From contig CM077671.1 in NCBI GenBank assembly GCA_039707655.1, positions 307,337,009 through 307,401,008 on the forward strand: 64,000 bases of DNA, in the 5' to 3' direction. The stretch is from Elymus sibiricus (taxonomy: Eukaryota; Streptophyta; Magnoliopsida; Poales; Poaceae). This document shows, one piece after another, positions 21,220 through 33,356 of the stretch. Made by a program: the position numbers and the translations under genes. Position 1 is the stretch's first letter, and each line of letters begins with the position of its first letter. The notes under the pieces were generated by a model. It searched no databases. It was not told the DNA's origin and was given only the letters and a program-made list of their open reading frames with translations.

Positions 21220-22700
21220 CTTGCAATATACCGTTGAAAAGCTATGGACACGACGGTCACGGCCTAAGTTGAATTTTTCTCAAAATCTAAATGGTTTAAG
21301 AGCAGTTTTGAAAATCGTTTTTCTTCATACAAAAAAAAACGTGAATAGTATTTTCGAGTCTATTTCTAAACCGTTTATCGGAACGAGGCAAATGAGATGG
21401 CGTTGGATAGCTGCTGCAAATCCGCTTCTTTTTCGTACAGAAAGTTTTTTTCAATTTTAAACTATTTAAACGTAATTTTGAAAATGGTCGAAGTCCCACT
21501 GAGTTTGTATTTTCGCGTTATTTTTTCATAACGGTTTTACGGAATGCAACAAATGATATGGCATTGGAAAGCCTGAAGAAATGCGAAACTTTTTTATGTA
21601 GATTGTTTTTTCCAATTCTTTACGGTTTTAAGTCAATTTCGAAAATGGCGAAAAACGTTTTTTTGTCGTAATTTCTACAAAATTTATTGGAATGGGGCAA
21701 ACAATATACCGTTGAAAAGCTACGGAAAATGCGAAATTTTTTCATGTAGATGGTTTTCTCTGATTCCTAATCGTTTTCAAATAATTTCGAAAACAGCGAG
21801 ATGACGCGTTCTGCCTTTTATCGCGAAACAGAGTCTTCGAAAATGCACCGCGTGAAGAACTTGAACTTCATCAATACGTCTACCTAAACTTCACTATGTT
21901 TCTTCACGTGCTATTTTTTGCTCGTAGCTCTCCATTCACTCGCCGGAATTGAGCAAGTGATATACCGATGGAAAGCTGTTGTAAACACGCAACTTTTTCG
22001 TCTTGATCATTATTTTCATACTCGCGATAGTTTAAAAGATTTTTATCCGAAATTCATTTAGCGTAGTAGTTGAACTTCCTGCTGTTTTCACGTTGAACTT
22101 CTGTCGCATTTTTTCGTTTGTAATTTCTCACCCATTCGTCGGTGTTACACAAATGATATTCCTTTTTGTACAAACCTCTCTCTCAATAATTTTCTAATTT
22201 TCTCCGCCCGAGGACTTGAGCTTATAGCAACAAAAAAATTGGACCTGGCCTTTTTATTCATCTTTCTCACATTAAACACACACCATGTAGTACGTGAACT
22301 TTCTCCGTTTTTATAATTTGAATTTTTATTTTTGTTGTTTTGAAATCGAATTGCTCCCAAATAAACACTGAACTTCTTTGTGGATTGAGAGAATTATTTT
22401 AAAACACCAAAAACAACATCTTTTTGTGCTTTTTGAACATGGAAATATAAGGTGAACCTCTCTAGCAAATTTTTTTGAACTTCCCCGGGCGGAGCACGTG
22501 AACTTCTTTCAACAAACCATTTAAACTTTTATTTTTCTATTTTTTTATTCTCACCTGAAAACGCATTTCGTGTAGTACTTGAATTTCTCGTGGTTTTTAC
22601 ATTGAACTTCGGTCACATATTTTTGTTCGTAATTCTTCATCCGTTCCTCGGAGTTGCACAAAGGATTTACCATTAGAAATCGTTTGAAAAGATGCAAGTT
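21220..22700. repeat. Degenerate ~160-bp tandem units
   Basis: Phrases like GCAAA-TGATAT-CC-TTGGAAAGC followed by 'aaaatgcgaaactttttcatgtag' recur near 21222, 21388, 21549, 21692, 21955, 22150 and 22655. The spacing of the first four is 150-166 bases. Confidence 0.6.
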
Positions 22701-25099
22701 TTTCTAATATGGTTAAATTTTTATTTTCAAACAACATACACCAATTTGGTTTAACCATTTATTTTGGAATAGAGCATTGATACAATTATTGTAAAACACC
22801 ATCTTTTTGTTTGCTTTTAAACATGTAAATACACGATGAATCTCTCTCACAAGAATATTTGGACTTACCCGGGCCGAGCACTTGAACTTCTAGCAACCAA
22901 TTTTTAATAAATCCTAGGCTTGAATATACTCCGAACTTCTCTGTTATTTCAACTTGAACTTCACATTTTTTATATTTTTGTAGTAAAGAATTGTTTTTTA
23001 TTTTTAAATAAACATCGAATTTGACTATTTTTTCAATATGAAATTCATGGTTGGTTCTTTAATTACTTTCTGGAAAACAGGGAATTCTTGTAAAACATTT
23101 TTAGCTGCTCCTTTTATTTTAATTTGAACTTCTTCATTTATAACTTAGTAACGAAATAAAATATGAAATTTTTATAAACTTCGAACTTCTTTGTTATTTT
23201 CATTTGAACTTTTCTGTTATTTTAATTTGAACTTCTTAGTTTATTCATTTAGTAAACAAAATTATTTAGCAACCCGGATTTTTTTCGTGTAGAGCACGTG
23301 TACTTCGTTCAACAAACCTTTTAAGATTTTACTTTTATATTATTTTATTCTCACCTGAAACACATTTCTTGGAGTGCTTGAACTTCTCATTGTTTTTACT
23401 AGGAACTTCTGTCACGTTTTTGTTTGAAGTTCTTACTTTTCCTAATTTAGTAAACAAAAAAATCTGGGTTGCTTTACACGTCGAACTACTATATTATTTT
23501 AATTTGAACTTTTGAGATTTTTTGTTTTGAACCTCTATGTATTTATTTCATAAACAGGGGAAATAAAACTGATGTCTTTTCTGTGTAAGGAATTTCACGA
23601 GTTTAATTTAAACTTCTCAGCTTTTTTATTTGAACTTCTTCATTTTACTCTCTAGCAACGAGAAAAAAAATCTAAGTTTTTCATAAACTTCGAGCTTCTC
23701 TACTATTTTAATTTGAACTTCCCAGCCTTTTTTATTTCAACTTCTTCATTTTATTCTTTAGTAACGAGGAAATATGTGAGTTTTTTACATACTTCGAACT
23801 TCTCTGTTATTTTAATTTGAACTTCTTAGTCTTATTCTTAGGAAGGAAATATGTTTTTAAATAAGCATCAAACATTTTTTAAAATTGAACTTCGTAGTTT
23901 TATTTGTCCTTGAAACGGAAATAATTTGAGTTTTCCGTTTACATCGAACTACTCCTTTATTTTAAAATGAACTTCTACAATTTTTATCTTTAGCAACAAG
24001 GAAAATCTGAGTTTTTTATAAATATCAAACTTCTCTATTTTTGTAATTTGGACTTCTTGGTTTATTTCTTTTGCATTGAAATATCCTAGTTTTGTACTAA
24101 ATATTGGACCGTCAGTTATTTAAATTTGAACTTCTAGAGTTTTTCCAATTTTAGAAACAATGACAACCCTTTTAATGATTTGGCTTATCTATTTTTAAAT
24201 TCGAACTTCTTGTTTTTTATTCTTGAACTTCTTGCTTTTCATTCTTTAATAATGAGAAAAATCTGGATTTTGTATAAACAATGAACTGCTCCATTTTTTT
24301 AATTTAGACTTCTTGGGGCTTTTTCAATTGTTTTTTACATGTAACCGCTCATATTTACTTATTTGAACTTCAACGAAACTCAATTGTTGTTTAAATATCA
24401 CAACAAATAGTAGCAATTGCAAAACTTTTCAGATTGGTTACATGTGAAAATTTCTGTTTTGGATCATTGTAGTTTCGAAAAAACATAGACACACAAGGGA
24501 GAGAGAAATATGTGTGCATAAAGTGGGTAGCAATTTCGAACTTTCCCTCGCCGAGCACTTGAACTTCTAGCAACACATATTTTTCATTTTATGAGTTGGT
24601 TTTAAAAATGCAGAAAATGGTGATGGGTTTTGTTTTTGTTTTTTGAACATGTAAATCCTATGTTTTGATAAACTCCGAACTTCTGTGTTATTTTATTTTG
24701 AACTTCACATTGGTTTTATTTTTTCTATTAGCGGTTACAATCCGAGTTTTTAGTAAATATTTTTCTCAAGTACACACTTTTTTTCATCGGTACGCAAGAT
24801 AAAAATACAACTTTTTTTGTTTACTTTTCAAATTTCTCCCTGAATTTCTTTATGTTATGTTCTATGAATTTTAAAACTACCTTTGTGTTTTTATGGCGAA
24901 CTTCCCCACATTTGGTTATGGAATGTTTTTATTTTCCTTCTCTAAACTTCCTATTTTTTTCGTCTCTAAAGCCCCAAACTTGTGCAAACATTTTCTTAGT
25001 GTTTTCGAAGCATACTTTTAGTTTTTTATATGGCAAAATGCTAAAGTTTGAAAAGTGAGCTCCTATTCTTTTATTCACTGAGAGATGGAGTAATATATA

Positions 25100-25161
25100 C
25101 TCCCTTTGTAAACTTTTATTATACGTGACACTAAAATATCTTATATTTGTTTGCAAAGGGG
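25100..25161. mobile_element. Short Stowaway-like MITE, 62 bp
   Basis: CTCCCTTTGTAAAC at the left and GTTTGCAAAGGGG at the right, flanked by TA. Lies inside the AACTTC-rich element. Confidence 0.75.
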
Positions 25162-26564
25162 TATGTCACAAGTTTTGTGACATAAGCAAACACCCTTTTT
25201 CTAAACATATACAAGGACACATCAATTATTTGATAATCTATTTATTTTTCTTTAGCGTCAAAATGTTTTTAATAGACTCTCACACACAACAGAGGACACA
25301 TGCAACACACGCACGCAGGGGACGTCGCAGCAGATACGCGAATACACGAGCACCTATACTGAGCACACACACAACACGCACACACACGAGACAACACACT
25401 CAGCATGCACGCACTAACACATCTATCTTATTAGTACTTCGTAATACTCGGTCTTTGATTTTGAACTTTTGTGGAAGTTTTCTTTGAACTTCTGAATGTT
25501 TTAATACAACCTCGAGACCAACATGGTTCAGTGCGAACTTTCGGTTATTTGAATCTCTGAAGTATACTATCCCAGTTCTAGAGGAAACTTCTCTCATTCA
25601 GTTTTCTGAATTTGGAGGACTTCCTCGTAGCCTTCCATCCGTTTTTTGTCAAGTAACCACGTTAAAAAGAGGATTCTCTGTATTTTTTGCTAGGTGGTGC
25701 TGACATGAACTGCAGGCTAATATTGAAGCTGAACTTTTCCTATCTTTTATTATACACACAGTGAACCAACGATCCTGGTACGCGAACTTTTTCGCTCCTT
25801 TTTTACATAATGAACTGAAACTGCTAAAAAATTTGGACTTCTGTTGTTTCCGCTCCTGGATAGAAATGCAGCAAGAACAAACAACTAGCAGGCAGCAGTG
25901 GCGCCCAGCAACCATTAGAAGTAAGGGGAGGAGGTGTTCGTCACGCTGGCTGTCAGAAGAGGCGCTCACCCCCAGGAAGAGAAGGGGTCGTCGGTGCGTC
26001 GCCGGATCCGGAGTGGCTGGCGGGCGAGGAGAGACGGGCCAGTGGCGCCGTGCGGCCGAGGAGAGATGGGCCAGGACGGCCGGATCCGCGCGTGGGGGCG
26101 GCGCGAAGGTCGAATCCGAGGGCGGGGTGGCGTGACAGCGGGAGCGTGGGACGGGGCTGCCATGGCATCGGTTGTTGGGGGCGGGGTGCGGTTGGGGGTG
26201 GGGCGGGGGCAGCGTTGCTGGTTGGCGGGAGGGTGGGTGTGGCGGCGCCGGTTTGGGGCGATGCGACGGCAGTAGGTGGAGGGGGGCGGCGGCGCGCTGG
26301 AATCAGGATGACGGGGGCGGCGGCGATGCATTGGAGGGGGGGGGGAGTCTGGAGGTTGAGGAGAGATCGTGGGAGTTTTTCCTTTTTTTATTCCCTACCG
26401 GATCGGGAGTTCGGGAGCATCTCGGTCGGCCCTATATAGGGCTGCTATGATCAGAATAGTTATTCTAATACCATGATCATAATAGTGTTGTCCTATATAT
26501 ATATATATACTACATGATTGTATATGAGACATGAGGATAACTACCCCTAGGACGTCCGTTTGGA

Positions 26565-27457
26565 ACACCTAGGTGCCTGGGCACCTTATCTCGTTGTCGT
26601 TAGATGATGAATTGATGCATGTCGTCAGTGTCGATATGGCAAATCATTAATGCGATTATTTATGACATTAGTTAATGAGTATGGTAAGTATGCGTGCATG
26701 CATGGCAATATTTTGTTTTAACACACATATATATAGCAGTATAATTTAGTTATTATGTTTCTCAAGTATTATACCTCGGATACATCTCTGTCAGATATTC
26801 ACACATAAATTTTACGTCGGGGTATGTACACCTATATTTCACGTTAGGATATGTACGCATAAGTTTTATGTCAGGTATATACACATACATTTCACATTTG
26901 GGTATATACTTTTATAGGTACATAAACATAAATTTCACATCTGGATATGTACACCTAAATTTGACGTTGGGTACATATATTTATGGGTATGTACACATAA
27001 ATTTCATATTGGTGTATGTTTATTTAAGAGTGTACACATAAATATCACGTTGGGGTATGTACATTTAGGGGTATATACACATAAATTTTTGAGTCAGGGT
27101 ATATACATTTATAGGTATGTACATATAAATCTCACATCAGGATATGTACATATACGGCGCAATTTTTTATTTTTAATGGCCAAAAAATAAAGATGAATGC
27201 ACTATATGTGTGTGCACATTGTATTTCAGTTACGAATACAAGTAAAAGTAAGAGAAGTACACAAATATTATAGCTTGTACATTATAAATAAACATTTACA
27301 AGGAAACTAAGACGTCATATTATATATGGAAATAAATTGCATGGTATTATAACGATGTGCATTTTTATAGAAGGTATAGCACACCAATATATGGAAAGAG
27401 ATCAATCACATATGGCAATAGTTGCATGGTGTCTAGGTGCCTAGGCACCTAGGTGCC
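26565..27457. mobile_element. Foldback element with AGGTGCC ends
   Basis: The left end ACACCTAGGTGCCTGGGCAC pairs with the right end GTGCCTAGGCACCTAGGTGC. Both ends are also near-palindromic in themselves. Interior AT-rich with a degenerate tandem array at 26770-27155. No coding sequence. Target duplication not resolved. Confidence 0.6.
26770..27155. repeat. Degenerate tandem array, ~35-60 bp units
   Basis: At least eight units built from GTATGTACA, CATAAATTTCAC and GTTGGGGTA repeat irregularly through this stretch. Confidence 0.75.
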
Positions 27458-27522
27458 CCCAAACAATTTATCTTTGGAACGAATACCATTACATACATTG
27501 TTTGACATATTTTTATATTATA

Positions 27523-27677
27523 CTTCCGTTTTCTAAGTATAAGTCTTTTTAAAAAAATTAATATGCACTGCGTATAAATGTATATAGACGTATTTTAGAG
27601 TGTAGATTCGCTCATTATGTTTCATATGTAGTCCGTATTAAAGTCTCTAAAAGGCTTATATTTAAGAACAGAGGGAG
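27523..27677. mobile_element. Stowaway MITE, diverged
   Basis: CTTCCGTTTTCTAAGTATAAG at the left, CTTATATTTAAGAACAGAG at the right, TA on both sides, with inner GTAGTCCGTATTAAAG arm typical of this family. Confidence 0.8.
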
Positions 27678-28319
27678 TATTTATTTACTACTATTGTTGT
27701 TCATTTTTCTCAATAAACTTGGACAACTTTTACTATGTTTGGCCCCTGAAAAATGTATTGAGGTGCATGACAAGTGCTGGTAAGTTTAGTACCACCTTGC
27801 AAGTTGAGGAGAGTTGAAATACATTTATAAGGAATGCGCTATCACTTGTTATTGACAACTCGGGAAAAGGAGAGGTATGCGCTCTTCCTCCTTCTCCGTC
27901 GCCTGCCACTACTTTCTCTGCATAGGCCCCGGACGACACCGAGGTTGCTGATGTCGCCGCTGTGTTGACATGGCCAACATGAGGGTATCATTTGTTCATA
28001 CCCTACTTGCTCGTTCATGAGCTAACCGAATATACCGTGTTCATACATGTTTTGGTTCTACGTATTGTACGTGCTCACTTGCTTAGGTATCGGTATGAAT
28101 TGCATACTTTGATTGTCATGTTTATTATCTATACTTATGGATTAGATTAATTAAAAATGTACTAATATATCCAACAAAATTTACTATTATGATATTGCAA
28201 AAGGGCATCCATTGTGCATGCACAACCTCTGTTAGGATCTGTTCTCTTGAGAGAGGAAATATATAATACAAACAAATATTTGTAGTGAAAAGTTCGAGAG
28301 GCTAAGCAGAAACGTAGTG
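27678..28319. other. Spacer, no gene seen
   Basis: AT-rich, low complexity in places; a short CT-rich stretch at 27865-27920. Nothing recognisable. Confidence 0.4.
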
Positions 28320-28880
28320 TTAGGGTATCTCCAACGGCCACCCGTAAATTTCCTCCCACATCCGTTCGCATACATCCAGCCAACAATTCAAACTAATTGG
28401 ACGAAATTCGATCAAACACGGGCAGATTTCATATAAACATGACGAATTTCATATAAACATGACAAAATTCATTATATTTACATCAACTAAGTGGTGCTAG
28501 TCTGGCTCTGGAGGTATAATTAATACCTAATCTAAATGGTCATTGGCGCCCGTTCCTCCTGTCCGGCCATGAGCCCCGAGAACTCAAGCTTCGCCTTTTC
28601 CAACTCCGCTTCTGTAACCTCCTCCTCTAGAGCCTCGGGAAGTGAAGTTGTCCGCCTCCACGTCGTCGCGAAGCGGCTAATCGGCCGCCGATGTTGAGCC
28701 CGCCAAGCTTGGTGTTGACGGGAGGGGAGGAGCGGTGGCCTTCTCGTGACCCAAGCGACGGCGACCTACCGTGCACTACTCTTCCTTGTTGTCGGCGATG
28801 CCCGCGGATGTGCTGGCTTTGTGGTCATGGCGGCGGGGCGCGGCCTCGGCGTTGTTCTCCTCCTTGTCATCGGTCTCGCC

Positions 28881-30282
28881 TGATAACCAGCAAGTATAGG
28901 GGATCGCAACCGTTTTCGAGGGTAGAGTATTCAACCCAAATTTATTGATTCGACACAAGGGGAGCCAAAGAATATTCTCGAGTATTAGCAGCTGAGTTAT
29001 CAATTCAACCAAACCTGAAAGACTTAATATCTGCAGCAAAGTATTTAGTAGCAAAGTAGTATGGAAGTAACGGTAACGGTGGCAAAAGTGACAGTAGCAG
29101 TTTTGTAGTGATTGTAACAGTAGCAACGGAAAAGTAACTTAGCAAAGATCAATATGTGAAAAGCTCGTAGGCAATGGATCAGTGATGGATAATTATGTCG
29201 GATGGCATTCATCATGCAACGGTTATAACATAGGGTGATACAGAACTAGCTCCAATTCATCAATGTAATGTAGGCATGTATTCCATATATAGTCATACGT
29301 GCTTATGGAAAAGAACTTGCATGACATCTTTTGTCCTACCCTCCCGTGGCAGCGGGGTCCTAATGGAAACTAAGGGATATTAAGGCCTCCTTTTAATAGA
29401 GAACCGGACCAAAGCATTAGCACTCAGTGAATACATGAACTCCTCAAACTATGGTAATCACCGGAAAGAATCCCAGTTATTGTCACCCTGGGGGATGCGG
29501 ATCATAACTCATAATAGGTGTCTAAAACTTGCAAGATAGGATCAAGAACACATATATATTCATGAAAACATAATAGGTTTAGATCTGAAATCATGGCACT
29601 CGAGCCCTAGTGACAAGCATTAAGCATAGCAAAGTCATAGCAACATCAATCTCAGAACATAGTGGATACTAGGGATCAAACCCTAACAAAACTAACTCGA
29701 TTACATGGTAGATCTCATCCAACCCATCACCGTCCAGCAAGCCTACGATGGAATTACTCACGAACGGCGGAGAGCATCATGAAATTGGTGATGAAGGATG
29801 GTTGGTGATGACGACAACGTCGATTTCCCCTCTCCGGAGCCCAAATCAGACTCCAGATCTGCCCTCCCGAGGAAGAACAGGAGGTGGCGGCGGCTCCGTA
29901 TCGTGAAACGCGATGAACTCTTCTCTCTGATTTTTTTCTCCCCGAATAGGAATATATAGAGTTGGAGTTGAGGTCGGCGGAGCTCCAGGGGACCCACAAG
30001 ACAGGGGGGCGCACCCTAGGGGGGGGCGCGCCCCCTGGCTTGTGGCCAGGTGGTGGACCCCCTCCGGTTGATTCTTTCGCCAATATTTTTTATTAATTCC
30101 AAAAATATTCTCCGTAAATTTTCAGGTCAATCCGAGAACTTTTATTTCTACACAAAAATAACACCAAGGCAATTCTGCTGAAAACAGCGCCAGTCCGGGT
30201 TAGTTCCATTCAAATTATGCAAATTAGAGTCCAAAACAAGGGCAAAAGAGTTTGGAAAAGTAGATACGATGGAGACGTATCA
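28881..30282 (-). repeat. Element A 3' LTR
   Basis: 1402 bp, TGATAACC...GACGTATCA on the + strand. Differs from the 5' LTR by scattered substitutions only. Confidence 0.95.
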
Positions 30283-30298
30283 ACTCCCCCAAGCTTAA
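30283..30298 (-). other. Element A polypurine tract
   Basis: On the minus strand GTTAAGCTTGGGGGAGT directly precedes the 3' LTR. The same 15-mer recurs at 32296-32310. Confidence 0.8.
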
Positions 30299-32381
30299 CC
30301 CATTGCTTGTCCTCAATCAATTCAGTTGACAAACTGAAAGTGACAAAGAAAAACTTTTACAAACTCTGTTTGGTCTTGTTGTTGTAAATATGTCTAGCTG
30401 ATGTTCAGATTTTCAGCAAGGATTATAGACTAACCACATTCACAATAACCTTTAGGTCTCACATTTACTCATATCAATGGCATAACCAACTAGCAAGCAA
30501 TAATAATAAATCTCGGATGACAACAATTTTATCAAAACAATCATGATACAATATGATATAATGGTATCTCGCTAGCCCTTTTTGAGACCGCAAAACATAA
30601 ATGCAGAGCACCTCTAAAGAACAAGGACTGACTAGACATTGTAATTCATGGTAAAAGAGATCCAGTCATAATCATACTCAATATCAATTAATAACAAAGC
30701 ATACAAATGACGGTGGTGCTCTCTAACTGGTGCTTTTTATAAGAGGAGGATGACTCAACAGTAAAGTAAAATGGATAGGCCCTTCGCAGAGGGAAGCATT
30801 GATTTGCAGAGGTGCCAGAGCTCGAGCTTTTAAAACAGGGATGAATAATAATTTTGAGCGGTATGCTTTCATTGTCAACATAACAACCGAGAGATCTCGG
30901 TATCTTCCATGCTAGATACATTATAGGCGGTTCCCAAACAGAATAGTAAAGTTTTTACTCCCCCTCCACCAATCAATCACACTCCACGGCGAGCCGAATC
31001 CATGGGTACCGTCCATACAAACAACAATCCTGGGGGAGTTTTGTTTCATTATATTTTGATTTGATTTTGAGCATGGAACTGGGAATTCCGAATACCAGCC
31101 ACTTTCTCGTGAATGATAGTGAATCAACACATATCGTGAGAATAACCCACCTAGCATGGAAGATACTGACAGCCCCTAGTTACTACATGAGCGATTCGGG
31201 CATGCAAAACAGAATATTATTTGAAGATTTAGAGTTTGGCACATGCAAATTTACTTGGAACGACAGGTAAATACCGCATATAGGTAGGTATGGTGGACTC
31301 ATATGGAACAACTTTGGGTTTATGAAAGTGGATGCACAAGCAGTATTCCCGCTTAGTACAAGTGAAGGCTAGCAAGAGACTGGGAAGCGACCAACTAGAG
31401 AGCGACAACAGTCATAAACATGCTTTGAGATTAACCAACATTGAATGCAAGCATGAGTAGGATATAAATCACCATGAACATAAATATCGTGGAGGCTATG
31501 TTGATTTTGTTTCAACTACATGCGTGAACATGTGCCAAGTCAAGCCACTTGAATCATTCAGAGGAGGATACCATCCTATCATACCACATCACAACCATTT
31601 TAAAATGCATGTTGGCACTCAAGACAAACCATTATATACTCTTGGCTAATTAAGCATGGCATGAATAACTATAATCTCTAATTGTCATTGCAAACATGTT
31701 TCATCCATAATGAGCTGAATCCAGAACGATGAGCTAATCATATTTACAAAAACAAAATAGGTCGAGTTCATACCAGCTTTTCTCCATCTCAATCACTTCA
31801 TCATATATCGTCATTATTGCCTTTCACTTGCACGACCGAACGGTGTGAATAATAATAAGAGTGCACGTGTATTGGACTAAGCTGGAATCTGCAAACAATA
31901 ACTCAAAGGAGAAGGCAAGGTAATATGGGCTCTCTGTAAGATAAACAATGATGCATATGAGAGCCACTCAATATATTCATCGTGGCCTTCTCCTTACGAC
32001 CCAAAGAAAAGAAATTTTAAAACAAGAACGAGAAAAAACTATTTACACGGGAAAGCTCCCAACAAGGAAGAGAAGAACGAGAAATCTTTTGGGTTTTCTT
32101 TTAATGATACAACTAAACAAACTAAAAGGTAAAGCTAGAACTAATTTTTTTGAATTTTTCTCAAGGTTAATTAAACACACAAGAAGAAAACGGAAAGAAG
32201 AAATAAACTACCATGGATGATACAATGAAAACGTATAAGCACCGACTACTAAGATGAGTGTGTGAACATGAATGTAATGTCGGTGAGAAATACGTACTCC
32301 CCCAAGCTTAGGCTTTTGGCCTACGTTGGTCTATGGCCATGGCTGGCCCGGATAATATCCAAAGTCATAGTTGGGGCTGTA
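30299..32381. other. Element A 3' untranslated region
   Basis: AT-rich internal sequence of element A without a supported reading frame. Holds a second copy of the polypurine-tract motif at 32296-32310. Confidence 0.6.
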
Positions 32382-33356
32382 CTAGGCTGCAGCGGCTACC
32401 GCCTGTACGGCTGCAGTGCGGAGGCGAGTGGCTTCCGCCTCTCTCTCGTACTCGTTTGCCTCCTCTCTAGTTATAAAGTGTCTCCGTTTTTCCTGAAAGT
32501 TAAAGAAGGCAGGAGCAGGAAGGGTAATATGGACAGCACGCTGTCTGTCAAAAATTAGTCGGTACATGAGGGACTGTTCGTTCCTCTCAAGAAACTGGTA
32601 GCGCACCATAGCCTCATAATCAAGAAAAACAGGTGGTAACTCAATATCATTTCCCCTTATGGGTACCCCAAGATAATTAGCTACACGGGTGGCGTAAATC
32701 CCGCCAAAGAAATCTCCATCCTTAGCATTTTTATGTAGCCTCCTAGCAATAATAGCCCCCAAGTTATATCGTCTATCACCCATGACCGCACTCTTAAGAA
32801 TACTAAGATCAGGCACACAAAGGTGGCTATGTTCATGTTTACCATTAATACATCTACCTATGAAGAGAGCAAAATAGTGTATAGCAGGAAAGTGAATGCT
32901 CCCCAAGGTGGCCTGTGTAATGTTTCTAGTTTCTCCCACAGTGATGCTAGCAAGGAAATCATTATATTCAGTTTTGTGAGGATCACTATGGCTGCCCCAT
33001 TGTGGGATTTTGCATGCATCATTAAAATCTTCCAGGTCCATGGTATATGATTCATCATAAAGATTAAATAGAACAGAATGATTATTACGCCTGGATGAAA
33101 ATTCAAACCTCCGCACGAAGGAATCAGTGAGTTGATAATATTGCTTGCATTGGTCTGAAACGAAATCTTCAAGGCCATCATTTTGTATGTACGCGTAAAA
33201 TTCTTCCTTGAAACCGGCTTGAACCATGAACTGATTCGACGGCCATTCACAAGGCCGCACTTGAGCTTCCCTCGGTGGTTCAAAGTCGGGCTCACGTATC
33301 GCGCGTCTCGGGGTCTTCTTGCTCGAGGAACCACCTTGGTATATTCTCCTCAACAT
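32382..33356 (-). CDS. Element A second ORF, Athila ORF1-like
   Basis: An uninterrupted frame of 324 aa starting MLRRIYQGGSSSKKTPRR. It is basic at the start, then has blocks FVRRFEFSSRRNN, NLYDESYTMDLEDFNDACKI and VPDLSILKSAVMGDRRYNLG, ending in an alanine/arginine-rich tail. These blocks recall the ATHILA ORF1 family, a protein of unknown role found in plant Gypsy elements, usually as an extra frame. Here it stands where pol would be expected, after the protease and preceded by an LTR-like GC-rich block at 33600-33900. It has no nuclease or polymerase motif. It is the only fully open frame of the element, which may mean it is young or was kept. The family call is from memory. Confidence 0.65.
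   Translation of the reverse strand: MLRRIYQGGSSSKKTPRRAIREPDFEPPREAQVRPCEWPSNQFMVQAGFKEEFYAYIQNDGLEDFVSDQCKQYYQLTDSFVRRFEFSSRRNNHSVLFNLYDESYTMDLEDFNDACKIPQWGSHSDPHKTEYNDFLASITVGETRNITQATLGSIHFPAIHYFALFIGRCINGKHEHSHLCVPDLSILKSAVMGDRRYNLGAIIARRLHKNAKDGDFFGGIYATRVANYLGVPIRGNDIELPPVFLDYEAMVRYQFLERNEQSLMYRLIFDRQRAVHITLPAPAFFNFQEKRRHFITREEANEYEREAEATRLRTAAVQAVAAAA

Larger units (their letters stand above)
20870..26495. mobile_element. Large foldback-like element rich in AACTTC words
   Basis: The left end reads AACACTATTCTGATCACGGG, and the right end, reverse-complemented, reads AACACTATTATGATCATGG, each followed by a second GATCAGAATA-like block. This gives imperfect terminal inverted repeats about 5.6 kb apart, both next to TA microsatellites. 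Inside, 20920-25750 has some forty AACTTC words, nearly all on the + strand. 21220-22700 has a degenerate repeat of about 160 bp. 25900-26400 is strongly GC-rich with long overlapping frames on both strands and no recognisable domain. No transposase seen. Possibly a non-autonomous Mutator-class element, but class is not established. Confidence 0.5.

Noticed and set aside
25260..25430. Possible CRISPR-like or regular array in the 'acacac/cgcacg' stretch
   Set aside because: It is an irregular CA/CG-rich low-complexity tract with no repeat-spacer pattern, in a plant genome.
25966..26331. Arg/Pro-rich frame in the GC-rich block
   Set aside because: Several equally long frames overlap on both strands; GC content alone gives these.
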